DNA of 28,926 nucleotides, taken from a virus. The notes under the pieces were generated by a model that worked only from the letters and a program-made list of their open reading frames with translations, was not told where the DNA came from and made no database searches. Each line of letters begins with the position of its first letter. Positions within the stretch are counted from its first letter, which is position 1. The translations under genes were made by a program, and so were the position numbers. Positions 15,443 to 26,740 of this stretch are shown in pieces. Where the stretch lies: positions 1 to 28,926 of the IMG/VR virus record IMGVR_UViG_3300005346_000047; one strand, 5' to 3'.

Positions 15443-15452
15443 GGAGAAAGTA

Positions 15453-16103
15453 ATGACCATAACTTCAAATATGCAGCTTGTCTTGGCTACGGTATCAGAA
15501 ACACTCGGACCCGAGTGGGCGGAATTAATAAATCAAGCCTTTAAAAAAGTAAGATTTACACGATCACTCTAGCAATAAAGGGCGTAAAAGTCACGCCTAG
15601 TGGTCTAAATATAAATAGCGAGCTAGATTTTAAAGATAACAAGGCAAGTAACTTAAAAGACAGCTGGGCTAAAAGGCTCAGGCTTCCGTTGACCTTACAA
15701 ACACGGGATCCTTACAACGCATCGGTGCTAAATCTTTTACTACGTATCGGGCGCAGGATCTTCGGTGCAAATAACCTCGGGAACATCTTTGAACAGTCCA
15801 GGATCGGGCGAGTTATCTGTCGATGCGCCCGGCGCTTACCCGTACACGGTTACAAGCGGCGATAGTGAAGTAGTGTTAATAATCGACACTAGCTCGGCCA
15901 GGACGATAAACCTACCTGCCGCTACGACGGCTATGACCGTAGTTATAAAAGACGGCGCACAAAGCGCACAAGACAACAACATTACTATCGCACCGAACGG
16001 ATCGGATACGATAGACGGCGCAAACTCGAATTACGTTATAAATACAAACAACGCCTCTGCTTGGTTTATCTCAGACGGCGTTTCTGCGTGGTATATAATC
16101 TAA
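15453..16103 (+). CDS. Tail-associated structural protein with C-terminal beta domain, frameshifted
   Basis: Start ATG 15453 with AGGGAG. First frame: MTITSNMQLVLATVSETLGP and EWAELINQAFKK. Extra bases at about 15551 onward lead to LHDHSSNKGVKVTPSGLNIN, with breaks to about 15765; then a clean run from ITSGTSLNSPGS to the end. The last 90 residues (ARTINLPAATTAMTVVIKDG to SDGVSAWYII) are a beta domain that recurs at the C-terminus of the fiber gene 24899-26703. Repaired length is about 215 residues. The stop TAA shares one base with the ATG of the next gene (TAATG). Probably a short fiber or tail-tip component; exact site unknown. Confidence 0.7.
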
Positions 16104-19101
16104 TGGCTTTAACAAAACAAAAAATACCTATTAACTTAGGCCAGGGTATAGATACCAAGACAGACAACAAACACGTTTTGCCTGGAAAGTTAGTTAAATT
16201 AAAAAACGGCGTGTTTAAAAAGCGCGGGCGCATAGACAAAAGAAACGGGCACGATCTTATACCTAACAATACCGTTGACGGCGTTGAACTTGGAAAAGGT
16301 GATTCACTAGCCGTTTACCGAAATGAATTATTACAATATAACGGGCAAAGCCTTTACTCGCTTTCTAGTAACTCTGATAAATGGGTAGATAAGGGCAGCG
16401 CGGTATCTGTCGTTACAAAAACAAAGCAGATTATAAAACAACACGGCGCAACAGACACAAGTTGACTCGGCTATTAAGGACGGAATAGGCCTATATGCTT
16501 GGGAAGACAGTAGAGGCGGCGTAAGGGCTTCAATAGTTGACGAGACAACAGGCGTTCCGATACTTACCGACGTCTCGATAGATGCAAGCGCAACCAGGGT
16601 TCGCTGCTTAGCTTTCAAATCTTACCTGTATGTTTACTACTACAAATCAGGATCTTTATACGCGAGAAGGATTAACCCGAAAGCGGCCACAGAGTTTGAC
16701 GCAGCAGTTGAGATAATCAAACACGGTTAACACGTCAAACCCTACGTAATGATATTTTAAACTATGCTGATATACGTATGATTTTTGCTCATAACGTGCA
16801 AGGCGCAAGCGAGATTAAACTAGGCTTTGTTAATGAAGATCCAGCAGTATTGGCTGGCGTATTAGCACCTAAAACATAAAAAGCGAGGCGGCAACCGATA
16901 GCCTAGCTCTTATACAAGGCACTAGCCAAAAGATCATAATAGCTTATTACAATTCAACCGATAAGCTACGCGCAACAATCGTAAATAACGGAGGTACTAC
17001 CCTTGTCTCGCCAGCGACGATCGACTCCATATCTACGACTGTTAGAAATATTACCGGATACGTTAGCGACACCGACGAAACAACCCTGCTATATGAAATT
17101 GACGAAACACTTAGCTACAACAAATACGTTAAACAAAACACCTTTGACGAAGCTGGCAACGTTGGCACGCCAGCGGTATTTAAAAGATCAGTTGGCCTGT
17201 GGACAAAGTGTTTTAATTACGTCGACTCGTCAGGAGCATCACAAAACTTTGTCGGAGTGGTGCATGACTCTACGTTCCAGGCTACATATTTTGTCATTAG
17301 AACCGATGGAGTCATCGCGTCAAAACAGCTTTACTCGCTCGCTTCTGGCTTAAGTTTACGAGAGATACTCTGCAACGTTAGTAAAGTTGGCGATAAGTAC
17401 AGTTTTAGTTGTTTAAAAAAGAACAGGCTTGTTAGCCAAGACGGAGACGTTTACACGCCTACCGGAGTTAGCAAAACTACGTTAGACTTTTCCAACAACG
17501 ACGTATTTACAGCAGCAGAGTTAGGAAACACGCTTCACATTGTCGGAGGCGTTTTGTCTATGTACGACGGGGAAAGCGTAGTTGAACACGGAATTTTTCT
17601 TTACCCGGAAAATATTACCACGGCTACAGCTGCAACAGGCGGCTCGATTAGCGACGGTGAATCGTGTACGGCTGTCTTTGTATATGAGTGGTACGACAAC
17701 AACGGTCGCATACATCGGTCAGCACCATCACTTTCTGCAACCCAAATCACTGGTGGTGCGGGTGCAAGCCACACCGTTACTTATACCGTCCCTACACTTA
17801 GGCTTACCGCTAAAGACGGAACCAATAGAACAGGGGTTAGAATAGTCGGCTATATCCTTTCTGGCTCGGTTTACTACAGGTTTACCGACGTCGATGCTAC
17901 GCCAAATAACGATGTTACCGTCGATACGGTAAACATTGTGCTAGACGAGGACCCAGATCAGTTTACGGCTAACGAAATTTTATACACGACTGGAGGCGTT
18001 TTAGATAACTACTCGGCACCGGCTAGTTCTACTATTTCAGTTTTTAAAAACCGCATTTTCCTTGGTGGGTTAGAAGAGGGTGGCGAGGTTTGGTACTCAA
18101 AAGAAAACCAGCAGGGCGCACCCGTCGAGTTTAACGACACGTTAAAAAAAGCATTTCAACCGGAAGGCGGCGACGATACCGGCCTAAGTGTGCTAGATGA
18201 CAAACTTATACTTTATAAAAAAGATCGTTTCTTTTACACGTTTGGAGACGGTCCTAACAACCTTGGCCTGGACGGTAGCTTTTCAGAGTTTCAATTTGTT
18301 ACCGGCGACGTTGGCACTGAAAACGCTAACTCTGTTGTTGTTACGCCTCTTGGCCTTATGATTAAATCTGAAAAGGGAATCTACCTAATCGACAGGGCTT
18401 TGTCGGTAAACTACATAGGCGCAGAGGTTGAGGATTTTAACAGTCTAACCGTAACCAGTGCGATACTCGTCGCAGATAAAAACCAAGTGCGCTTTACGAC
18501 AGAAACCGGCCCGATACTTGTTTACGATTATTACTTTAACAATTGGTCTACGTTTTATGGGTTATCTAGCAAACGAGCGGTTAACTGGCTTGGCTCTTAC
18601 GTGCTAATGAAATCAGACGGTCCGGTTTTAAAAGACAACCCTAACGTGTTTACCGACGCTGGATCTAGTTACGCATTAAGCTTAGAGACTGGCTGGTTTG
18701 CCGTTGACGGCATCGGTGGTTTTCAAAGGCTTTACCAGTTGCAGGTTCGAGGCGATTATTTAAGTAGGCATGACCTTCAAGTGCGTTGTGGTTACGATTA
18801 CTCGACTGCTTACGAAAGCGAAGTTGTTTTAAACGCTGGAGATTTACTAGAGGCGTCACGTTACGGCGAGTCGTCGCCTTACGGCGCAGATGTTACTTAC
18901 GGCGGCCCTAACACGGCTTACAGGTTTGCTGTGTATATGAAGCGACAAAAATGCGAGTCAATTAGGTTTACAATCACAGAGTTTCCAGATTCAAACGAGT
19001 TTCAACAGGGTTTAAATATATCCGATATAGTCATGCTTGTCGGCGTTAAAGGTGGCCTGTCTAGGCTAAGAACGCAACAAACAGTAGGAGCGGCAAAATG
19101 A
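16103..19101 (+). CDS. Large tail protein (tubular/stabilisation type), frameshifted in the first half
   Basis: About 995 residues after repair. Start ATG 16103 gives MALTKQKIPINLGQGIDTKT and KLVKLKNGVFKKRGRIDKRN, the N-terminus of a family found in podovirus-like phages at this position. Breaks lie at about 16436 and then at about 16725-16880; joined frames give IGLYAWEDSRGGVRASIVDE, YYKSGSLYARRINPKAATEF and DIRMIFAHNVQGASEIKL. The long clean part 17257-19101 carries repeated beta motifs (IYLIDRALSVNYIGAEVEDF, YYFNNWSTFYGLSSKRAVNW) as in beta-propeller or tube proteins. No enzymatic motif seen. It ends with ATGA overlap with the next gene. Likely forms the tail tube or its lower part by analogy with tubular-tail B proteins; this is inference. 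Confidence 0.72.
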
Positions 19102-20294
19102 GTACGTTAAAAAAATGGGGCCAAGAAGCTACAAAAGTAAGAAAACAGCTTTTCGGCGGTGATGGCGAGATGGGTGTGTTTGGTACTGGTACTTTTAAAC
19201 CAGAGCCTTTTTGTTTTTGAAAACGAAACCAAAGAGGTTTTTACAAGCAGAAAAGAAACTGATCGTCTTAGAAACGAATTAAAAGCAGCACGAATGAGGA
19301 CAAGGGCAAGAGAAACACCTACGGCAGCCGTTACTCGCATGGAAACAAGACCACAGCAACAGGTTCGTGGCAGACAAATGAGTTTAGCCGACGCACTAGC
19401 GGCGCAAGCAGCCGGAGAAGGCCCAAGCCTAGCAGCACGTCAATTGGAAGAGGCTACGGGACAAAACATAGCTCAGTCGATGGCCCTAGCAGCGTCGCAA
19501 AGAGGTGCTACAGCTGGGCAAGGTTTAAGGCAAATAGCGCAAGCAACGCAATCGGCACAACAACAAGCGGCAAGAGATGCGGCTACGATGCGTATACAAG
19601 AGCAATTAGCAGCACGTGAGCAATTAGGCGGCGTTTTAAGTGGCACACGAGCGCAAGACATAGGGCTTTCACAGTCACAAGCACAATTACAACAACAAAG
19701 AGCCTTAGCAGATCAACAGGCAGCGTTACGAGCACAAGAATTAAAAGACGCGCAAGAGAGATTTTTAACTGGTCAAATAACACAATCTGAATATTTTGAT
19801 CTTGAACGGGCCATGCAATTTGAAAATTTAAAATATCAAGCAGCAATGGGCGATAGAGCAGCCGTACAAAGAGCGTTTGAAGCAGCGGCGGAAGCACGAC
19901 GAAAAACCATTAGGGTGGCGTAGCCTCAAATTTGGTGCTGCCGGCAGCGGGAAAAGCCAATATTCATCTGATGAAAACATGAAAAAAAAAATAAAGAAGA
20001 GCCCCAGTAAAGATAAAACGCAAAAGTTTTTTAGACGCTTTAAAAGGCTTATCAAGTACGAAATATAAAGAACCTGATATGCCCGGTGCTGGCGAAGGTA
20101 AATTTATTAGTCCAATGGCTCAGGATATGGAAAAATCAGAGCTAGGTAAAGGCATGGTAATGGACACGCCTGAAGGCAAGATGGTTGACTACGGTAAAGC
20201 AGGCGGTCTTATGTTAGGTGTTGCTTCCATGCTAAACGAGCGCATGGACGATCTGGAAGCAGCGTTAAAGAGGAGAAAAAATAATGCCAGTTAA
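19098..20294 (+). CDS. Virion protein with C-terminal S74 self-processing domain, frameshifted
   Basis: Start ATG 19098 (ATGA overlap): MSTLKKWGQEATKVRKQLFG. An extra base at about 19199-19208 shifts to VFENETKEVFTSRKETDRLR, then an Ala/Gln-rich helical region follows to about 19900 (QSMALAASQRGATAGQGLRQ). Then come breaks, and from about 19960 a peptidase S74 (intramolecular chaperone) pattern: SDENMKKNIKSPSKDK, FLDALKAYQYEYKEPD, FISPMAQDMEKSEL, KMVDYGKAGGLML. Ser 19967-19969 and Lys five residues later match the S/K dyad of this family, which cuts itself off after trimer assembly. Repaired length is about 395 residues. Fibers normally carry this domain; here it follows a helical body like those of ejection proteins. 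It overlaps the next gene by 11 bases. Confidence 0.75.
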
Positions 20295-21996
20295 CCCAAG
20301 CCCAGAGGATATAGAACTAGCAAGGCAAATGCGTAACCGAGAGTCAACACCGATGGCCCCTGTTATGGAGCAATTGCCGCCAATGCCCGAGCCTATGGCA
20401 CTTGAACCAATGCCTGAGCCTGTTGCTATGCCCAATGCTGTGCCTAGTACGTTTGAGAAAACCCTATCTACAGCCTTTCAAGTAAAACGACAAAGCGAAG
20501 CGGCTAAAGATGAGGAACAGGCGTTACAAAGAAAACAAAGCATAGACGAGAGAAGACGTGCGTTAACTGAGCAAATGATGGCAGATATAAACGTCGAACC
20601 AAAAGAGTCGCTTAGTTATTACGGTGTCGGAACGACTGCAAAGCCATTAAACGAGGAAGAGATACGTAAAAAATACGAGAGCGAGTTTGAAAAACTAGAC
20701 AGAGAAGAAGAAGACCTTGCTAGTCGGTTTGCCATAGAACCAGTTTCTATGGAAGAGCCTGTAAGAGAAGAGGATTACGTTACGCAAGCCGAGCCTGTTA
20801 CTATGCAGCCACAAGCCTCTCCTATGCTTACGGCATTAAGTAGCCAGCAACAAGCCTTAGAGCAGTACAAACAGCAAGGCCAAGCGCTCGCTATGGAGCA
20901 ACAATCCTTTTTACAAGAGCAGCAACGTTTACAAAAACAACAACTGGCCGAAGATCAAGCACGAGCAATAAAGCGGCAAGAAGAAACGGCTAAGATAGAA
21001 AACGAATACAAGCAGGCTGTTTCTGAGTTAGAAGACATGTCAACAAAAGGTCAATCTTTTTGGGCAAGCAGAACCACAGGAGAAAAAATACTTGCTGGAA
21101 TATCGTTAGCGTTAGGGGCTTTGGGCGCAAGATCTACTGGTGGTAGAAATTACGCAGCAGAAACAATAGAAAGGGCAATTGATCGAGATATTAAATTACA
21201 ACAACAACAAGTAGCGCAAAAAAGGCAAGCAGTAGAAGCTAAAGGCAGTATATTAGCTAAAATGCGGCAAAGATACCAAGACGAGGATATGGCCTTAGCA
21301 GCAACACGGTCGGCCTCGTATGAGTTAGCACAAAATCAATTAAATATGTACGGCGCTAGATTAAAGAACGCTGCGCAAATTGCAGAAATTGACGCAACAA
21401 TATCTGAGTTAGGCGTTAAAAAAGCCGAGGCACAAAACCAATTTATGCGCATGGCAATGCTGAAATCTGGCATGGCTTCCGGCGATATTATGCCTCAACT
21501 ATTAGACGAGAAACAGCAAGCAAGATACGTTAAAGGTTACGGGCTTGCTAGAACGCCAGCGGCAGCAGAGAAATTAGACGCTGAAATTGCAGAGGCAAAT
21601 AACGCTATGAGCGGCGTAAGTGAATTAATGAAGTTAGCTAACAAGCCGTTATCGTCAGTTAGTATCGAGGATAGAGCCAAAGCCAATTCAATACGCAACA
21701 TTTTGCAAGGATCGTTAAGAACGCAAATATTAGGTTCTGGCGCTGTTACCAACGCCGAAAGGAAAGTGTTAGAAAGTATAATAGCTGATCCGACTGCAAT
21801 GTTTTCTTTAGACGCTACTAATAAAACTAAATTAAGAACACTTTATGAGAGAATACAAACAAATTTAAACAACAGCATAAAACAAAAAGTTATAACGCCT
21901 ATGGGTGGTATGGGTAGCAGAACGCAGCAGATTCAAGAAATGAGTCCTGAACAATACAAAAAATCTCAAGGCGGGATTATAAAAGCTAATGGCTGA
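20284..21996 (+). CDS. Gln-rich helical internal virion/ejection protein (putative)
   Basis: 570 residues, intact. The start is Pro/Met-rich (repeats of MPEPMALEPMPEPVAMP type, residues about 33-55). It is followed by long charged and Gln-rich helices (QQQALEQYKQQGQALAMEQQ and LQEQQRLQKQQLAEDQARAI) that should form coiled coils. A short glycine-containing hydrophobic stretch, ILAGISLALGALGARSTGG, lies near residues 268-286. The C-terminal third is helical (NAMSGVSELMKLANKPLSSV, KTKLRTLYERIQTNLNNS). Size, composition and position between tail proteins and a second large helical protein fit the DNA-ejection proteins of podoviruses. No lytic transglycosylase motif is seen. It overlaps the next gene by eight bases. 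Gene certain, role inferred. Confidence 0.75.
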   Translation: MPVNPSPEDIELARQMRNRESTPMAPVMEQLPPMPEPMALEPMPEPVAMPNAVPSTFEKTLSTAFQVKRQSEAAKDEEQALQRKQSIDERRRALTEQMMADINVEPKESLSYYGVGTTAKPLNEEEIRKKYESEFEKLDREEEDLASRFAIEPVSMEEPVREEDYVTQAEPVTMQPQASPMLTALSSQQQALEQYKQQGQALAMEQQSFLQEQQRLQKQQLAEDQARAIKRQEETAKIENEYKQAVSELEDMSTKGQSFWASRTTGEKILAGISLALGALGARSTGGRNYAAETIERAIDRDIKLQQQQVAQKRQAVEAKGSILAKMRQRYQDEDMALAATRSASYELAQNQLNMYGARLKNAAQIAEIDATISELGVKKAEAQNQFMRMAMLKSGMASGDIMPQLLDEKQQARYVKGYGLARTPAAAEKLDAEIAEANNAMSGVSELMKLANKPLSSVSIEDRAKANSIRNILQGSLRTQILGSGAVTNAERKVLESIIADPTAMFSLDATNKTKLRTLYERIQTNLNNSIKQKVITPMGGMGSRTQQIQEMSPEQYKKSQGGIIKANG

Positions 21997-24492
21997 TTTA
22001 TACGATACAAAAAAGAAAAAGCTGGTTCGTTTTGATAACGACGCGCAAATAACAGACGCTATTGCAAGTGGCACGTTTTTGCCTAAAAAAGGCGAAAAGC
22101 TTTACGCTACTAACCCGCTTGGCGAAAAAACCTATATCCCGTCCGAACAAGCTAAAGATGCCATAACGCAAGGCTACGTAATACACGGCAAAACGACAGA
22201 GTTAGCCGACGATTACGTAAGAGAAAACGAAGGGCTCAGCGGTGCGGCCAAGGTCTTCTTTGGTCAGGCAGTAGATGAGGCGGCTTTAGGCATACCAGAA
22301 CTTATTTACGATAAAACCAAAACGCCGTTAGAGGTTGCTAAAAAAGAAGCGTTAAAAAAGCATTTTAGCGCCTTGAACATTGCCGGTGGTGTTACTGGTG
22401 CAGCGACTTCGTTTTTTTACGGTGGCCCTGCTTTTAAAGCAGCTACCAAGGCTGGCGAGGCGACGGGTAAAGCTGTAACCAAGGCTTTATCAGCACGTGC
22501 GGCAGGCGAAGTCAGTGAAAAGGGTATCAAAAAAGCAGCAGAAAAGATTATAGGTACTGGCGTTGAAGGTGCTTTGTTATCGGCTCCCTACGCTTTTACC
22601 GAGGCTGTTTTGGGAGATCCCGACGACGCAGCCGAAACGTTAATGTACGGCGTAGGTTTAGGCTCTCTTTTTGGCGGCGTTAGCGAGATGGCTGGCGGCC
22701 TGTCTAAGTTAGCTAGTAAGGCAAAGGTAGCTAGAGAAGCCAGAGAAAAATTGTCTAATGCTATTAAAGATAGAAAAGATTTAAGAAAACTTGGCCAAGA
22801 AAAGGCTGTTGAAGCGCTAAACCCAAACTTAGGCCAACAAGAGCGTTTACGGGCTATGGAAGAGCTAGTTGATGAGACTGGAAACTTAGTCGGTGTAAAG
22901 CCAACGCAAAGGCTAGAGGTTATCGGAAAAGACTTATTAGACGAAAACATTATAACTCCCTTGTCTAGTAAATCAGATATGTACGACAGGCTTTTTAAGT
23001 AGAAATACTGAGTTAAGAAAAGATGTCGGCGAAGGCCTTGCAAAAAGTTTGACGATGATTTTGGAGATCTTGCGAGAATTAACACAGATGAGTTAATTAC
23101 AAACATTCGATCGGCAATTAGCAATAACAAAAGTATTTTCAAACAGAAGCATATAAGCCTTTTGTTAATAGGGTAGAAACACAGCTAGAAAATTTAGCAG
23201 AGTCAGGTGCTACTTTATCCTTAAGGCAAGCAAACCTAGAAAAAAGCGCATTTCAAAAGATCGCTGAAAAAGCCTACATATCGCAAAACGCTGGAATAGA
23301 CGTTAATACGGCAGAAGTTGTTGCGACGATACCTCGCGAGATAAATAAAATGATACGCCAAACGACAAGGCGATTAGACGTTGAGGCAGCAGAGACTTTA
23401 ATAGAAAAACAGCGGTTACTAGGCAATTTAACGCAAGCAGAAAACATCGCAAGAAAATCTGCCGCGAGAGAAGCGCGAAATAATGATTTTGGGCTAACGT
23501 CTATTAACTTAGGTGCTGGCGGTATTGCAGGTGGCGCGATTATTGGCGGTCCTGTCGGTGCTGTAATTGGTGGGCTTATACCCATGCTAGGCCGTGAGTT
23601 GGCAAGACGTTACGGCGATCAAACTATGGCTGTAGCGTTAAATAAATACGGCGGTATGTTATTTACAGAACAGGCTATGAAAAAGTCGGCAGAAAAAATA
23701 GACCGCTTGCCAGAAATTATTAAACGCATGTCGGAAGCAAAAAAGGTGCTTCCTACTAAAAACAACCACAGCGCTTGATGCTACGTCTAGGATTTTTCGT
23801 TACAAAGACGAATAAAGAAGAAAAAAAGTTAAAACAGCCTAAAGCCATAAAAGAATACAAGATTAAAAAAATAGAGCGTATCCGAGACGACATGATTAAG
23901 TGGATATCTAACCCAGATCAAAGCACCACTAAAATATCTGAGTTAGTAAAGCCTATAGGCGAGGAAGGTGCTCCGGTTATTGCCGAGAGGCTTAGCGCTA
24001 AAATGGGGACAAGCGATAAGTTATCTTTACAACGAAATACCTAAAGAGGTAGCGCCAGATTCGTTGTTTGCTCCTAAGGCTAAATACGAGCCGTCCGAAT
24101 ACGAAATGAATAAGTTTTTACAAAAAGCGCAGGTTGTAAGTGATCCGTTTAGCGTATTTGACGAGATGGAAAGCGGAACGATTACGATGCACCACATGGA
24201 CGCTTTGCGCACGATTTACCCAGGGCTTCACAAGTACATGGTAGATAAAATCAACAGACTACGCAGCAGAAAACCCTAACGGAACTTAACTACCAAAAAA
24301 GAATTGCATTTATTCTATTTTGTATGGATTCTCCTATAGACCCATCGTTAAGACCTGATAAGATAAGGTCATATCAGCAAATATATAGAAAAGAAGAATA
24401 CGCAAGCCAAGATTTGTCCAGGAAGCGAGCAGATAGAGCTCACGGGAGATATTGGCCAAAGTTTAATGACCGAAGGTCAACGCCTAGCCTAA
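21989..24492 (+). CDS. Large internal virion/ejection protein, frameshifted in the second half
   Basis: Start ATG 21989: MADLYDTKKKKLVRFDNDAQ and IPSEQAKDAITQGYVIHGKT. The first 337 residues are clean to 23002. Hydrophobic Ala/Gly stretches (FSALNIAGGVTGAATSFFYG; EGALLSAPYAF) are membrane-active in character. Breaks occur at about 22990-23145, 23770-23820, 24005 and 24265-24440. Between them run helical segments and a glycine zipper, INLGAGGIAGGAIIGGPVGA and VIGGLIPMLG (about 23501-23590). The C-terminus joins as IRSYQQIYRKEEYASQDLS and TGDIGQSLMTEGQRLA, ending at TAA 24492. Repaired length is about 825 residues. This is the profile of a podovirus ejection protein that is pushed into the host envelope to make a DNA channel. 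No enzymatic motif is seen. Confidence 0.7.
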
Positions 24493-24522
24493 CCATGGCA
24501 TAACCCACGAGGAGGATAAAAC

Positions 24523-24896
24523 GTGGCAAAAAAGAACGTGATGTCTCATCAATTAGAAAGCGCCAAGACGCTTGCTAGCAATTTTCAAACCGATCCGGTA
24601 ACGATCAAAACCCTAGACAACATAGCCTTCAATATTGATTGCTCTAGTGTGACGGACAATACCGGCACGTTTTACGTACAGCATAGAATTTACAAAGACG
24701 ACCGCAATTTTTAGCGCCTGGAATACCTTAACCCTGAGCGCAACGCTACAGCTTTGCCGACTCTGACGACAACGCTTTGCGGGCTTACATTAACCAAATA
24801 CCTGCTGGGCAGCTCAGAATTAGTTTTGTAGCTGCTGGCGGTACACCTGATGGCCAGTGCGATATCTGGGTATCCGGTAGTTCGGTGGGAGGTTAA
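24523..24896 (+). CDS. Small conserved virion protein, frameshifted
   Basis: Start GTG 24523 with GAGGAGGAT upstream. First frame MAKKNVMSHQLESAKTLASN, then TIKTLDNIAFNIDCSSVTDN and GTFYVQHRIYKDD. One extra T at about 24709-24713 and one base near 24752 break it; joined: NFSAWNTLTLSATLQLADSD, NALRAYINQIPAGQLRISFV and the C-terminus CDIWVSGSSVGG at 24896. Repaired length is about 123 residues. I know this pattern (N-V-x-x-HQL-SAKTL start, beta body, ISxxxVGG end) from podovirus-like phages, where it is encoded beside fiber genes. Likely a small virion component at the tail; role not known. Confidence 0.72.
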
Positions 24897-24898
24897 TT

Positions 24899-26703
24899 AT
24901 GGCTAGTGCAGCGTGGCCACCGAGCGGTGGTGGTTCAGCTTATTGGGGAGATGCGGTAAATACATCGGGCGATTTACCTGCTACAGGTGCGGTTACTGGC
25001 GAGTGCAGGCTTGTTCTCGATACCGACGACATATACGAATGGAACGGGCTTAGCTGGGAGCGTATTACTCAAAATACAGCCGACGTTACTGGACCTGCAA
25101 GCAGTACGGATAAAGCCGTGGCTCGCTTTGACTTGGCAACGGGTAAGGTGCTTCAAAACTCAGGCGTAATAATAGATGACAGCGATAACATTACTGGTGT
25201 TGCGTCGATCAATACCATAAACGGCCAACCGAGTTAAAGTTATTTAGATAACGCAACGTCAGAAATACAAAGCCAGTTAGACGCTAAGTTAGACGACGTT
25301 GCCGGTGCTTCTGATAACGAGGTGCCTAGGTTTGATACGGACGGCGAAGCGCTTCAATCGTCAGGCGTGACGATAGATGACTCGGACAACGTAAGTGGGA
25401 TTAATAATCTCAACACCGACGGTCATGTTGAGGCGGGTGATCCTGGGCTTGAGACGGCTGGCGTCAATATTAACGGCGTTACTTACGCAGCCGGTCTAAG
25501 AGTTAACGATATTGGCGGAAGCACACCTGCCGAGTTAGTTATCCACAAGCATTCAACAACATTGCAGCCAGTAATACTTGGTGCGAGATCGAATAGTAAT
25601 ACGACCTCACATGCTAACGTCACAAATGGGATGACGTTACTATCATTGCTAGCGTCAGGTTGGACCGGATCACACTACGACTTATTTGGCTCTGTTGATT
25701 TACTTGCCGATACTACGGGAACGATTAGCACGACTAGCTCCCCTGGAAAGCTTAGTTTTAAGGTTACGGCTAACGGATCTAACATTCCTACCGAAGCCAT
25801 GGCAATTGCTAATAACAAGGCTACTACGTTTGCCGGTGCTGTTAATTTAAACGCCGATCCTACGACGGCTTTACAGGCCGCGACTAAGCAGTACGTTGAC
25901 GGACTTGCTAACGGGGTTAAGGTAAAGCAAGGCGCTAAGGCCAAGACTACGGCAGCTATAACGCTTTCTGGCGAGCAAACTATCGACGGCATTGCTCTTA
26001 CTTCGGGCGACTATATGCCTTGTTACCGAGCAGGGGCACGGATAGCGAAAACGGACTTTACGAGGTAAGCACTGGCTCGTGGTCACGGACTGAGGATTTT
26101 AACAGCGCAGCCGAGTCAAACCAGGCTCTTGTTACGGTAGCCGAGGGATCTACTTACGCAAATACGGGTTGGTATCAATACGAGGAAGTTACGACACTTG
26201 GCTCGGATAGTATTAACTTTAACCAGTTTTTTGGTGCAGGCACGTACACGGCAGACGGAGAAGGTTTAGAGTTATCTGGCTCGACGTTTAGCCTTGAGTT
26301 GGACGGATCGACTCTTGCCAAAAGCGCAACGGGTTTAAAAGTAAACGGCGCAACGGCTACAGAGATCGGTTATTTGTCTGGGGTTACGAGTGCCATACAG
26401 ACCCAAATAGACGCAGTTAGAGCAACCAGAGGAAACGTCTCGGTATCGAGTGACGTAACGCTTACTGATGAGAGAATACACTTTGTCGATACCACGGCAG
26501 CTAGGTCTTTGACCCTTCCAGCGGCATCGGCTACGCTTTATTTAGTTATAAAAAGACGTTAGCGGTAGTGCTTCGACTAATAACACTTACCCTTAACACG
26601 CCGGGAGCTAAGACGATAGATGGCGGGGCAAACTTACGTTGTTAATAGTGATTATGCTTCTGTTACTGTGGTAAGTGACGGAACGAATTACTTTGTCGTA
26701 TAA
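24899..26703 (+). CDS. Tail fiber protein with repeated beta modules, frameshifted
   Basis: Start ATG 24899 (RBS GGAGG at 24888-24892): MASAAWPPSGGGSAYWGDAV, then EWNGLSWERITQ. Two similar modules follow with a spacing of 204 bases: ARFDLATGKVLQNSGVIIDD and PRFDTDGEALQSSGVTIDDS. A sequence LQAATKQYVDGLANGVKVKQ and the stretch TIDGIALTSGDYVLV follow, with a break at about 26017, as in many fibers. The C-terminal 95 residues (ARSLTLPAASATLYLVIKD, KTIDGGANL, VVSDGTNYFVV) repeat the beta domain of the 15453-16103 protein. Breaks lie at about 25230, 26017 and 26555-26640. Repaired length is about 597 residues. It probably contacts the host surface or connects to the next, larger fiber protein. No S74 domain is present. 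Confidence 0.78.
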
Positions 26704-26708
26704 CTCAC

Positions 26709-26722
26709 ATCCTTTCGAGGAT
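26709..26722 (+). other. Small hairpin with TTCG loop before the last fiber gene
   Basis: ATCCT-TTCG-AGGAT forms a five-pair stem with a stable-type tetraloop. It starts six bases after the stop of the upstream fiber gene and is not followed by a T run, so it is not a standard terminator. The RBS AAGGA of the next gene lies about six bases further on. Confidence 0.35.
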
Positions 26723-26740
26723 ATTTAGAAGGAATTAATT

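Noticed and set aside
22588-23142. Minus-strand reading frame of 184 codons opposite the ejection protein
   Set aside because: Low-complexity Ser/Leu/Phe composition, the expected complement of Lys/Glu/Gly-rich coding sequence, and no upstream RBS.
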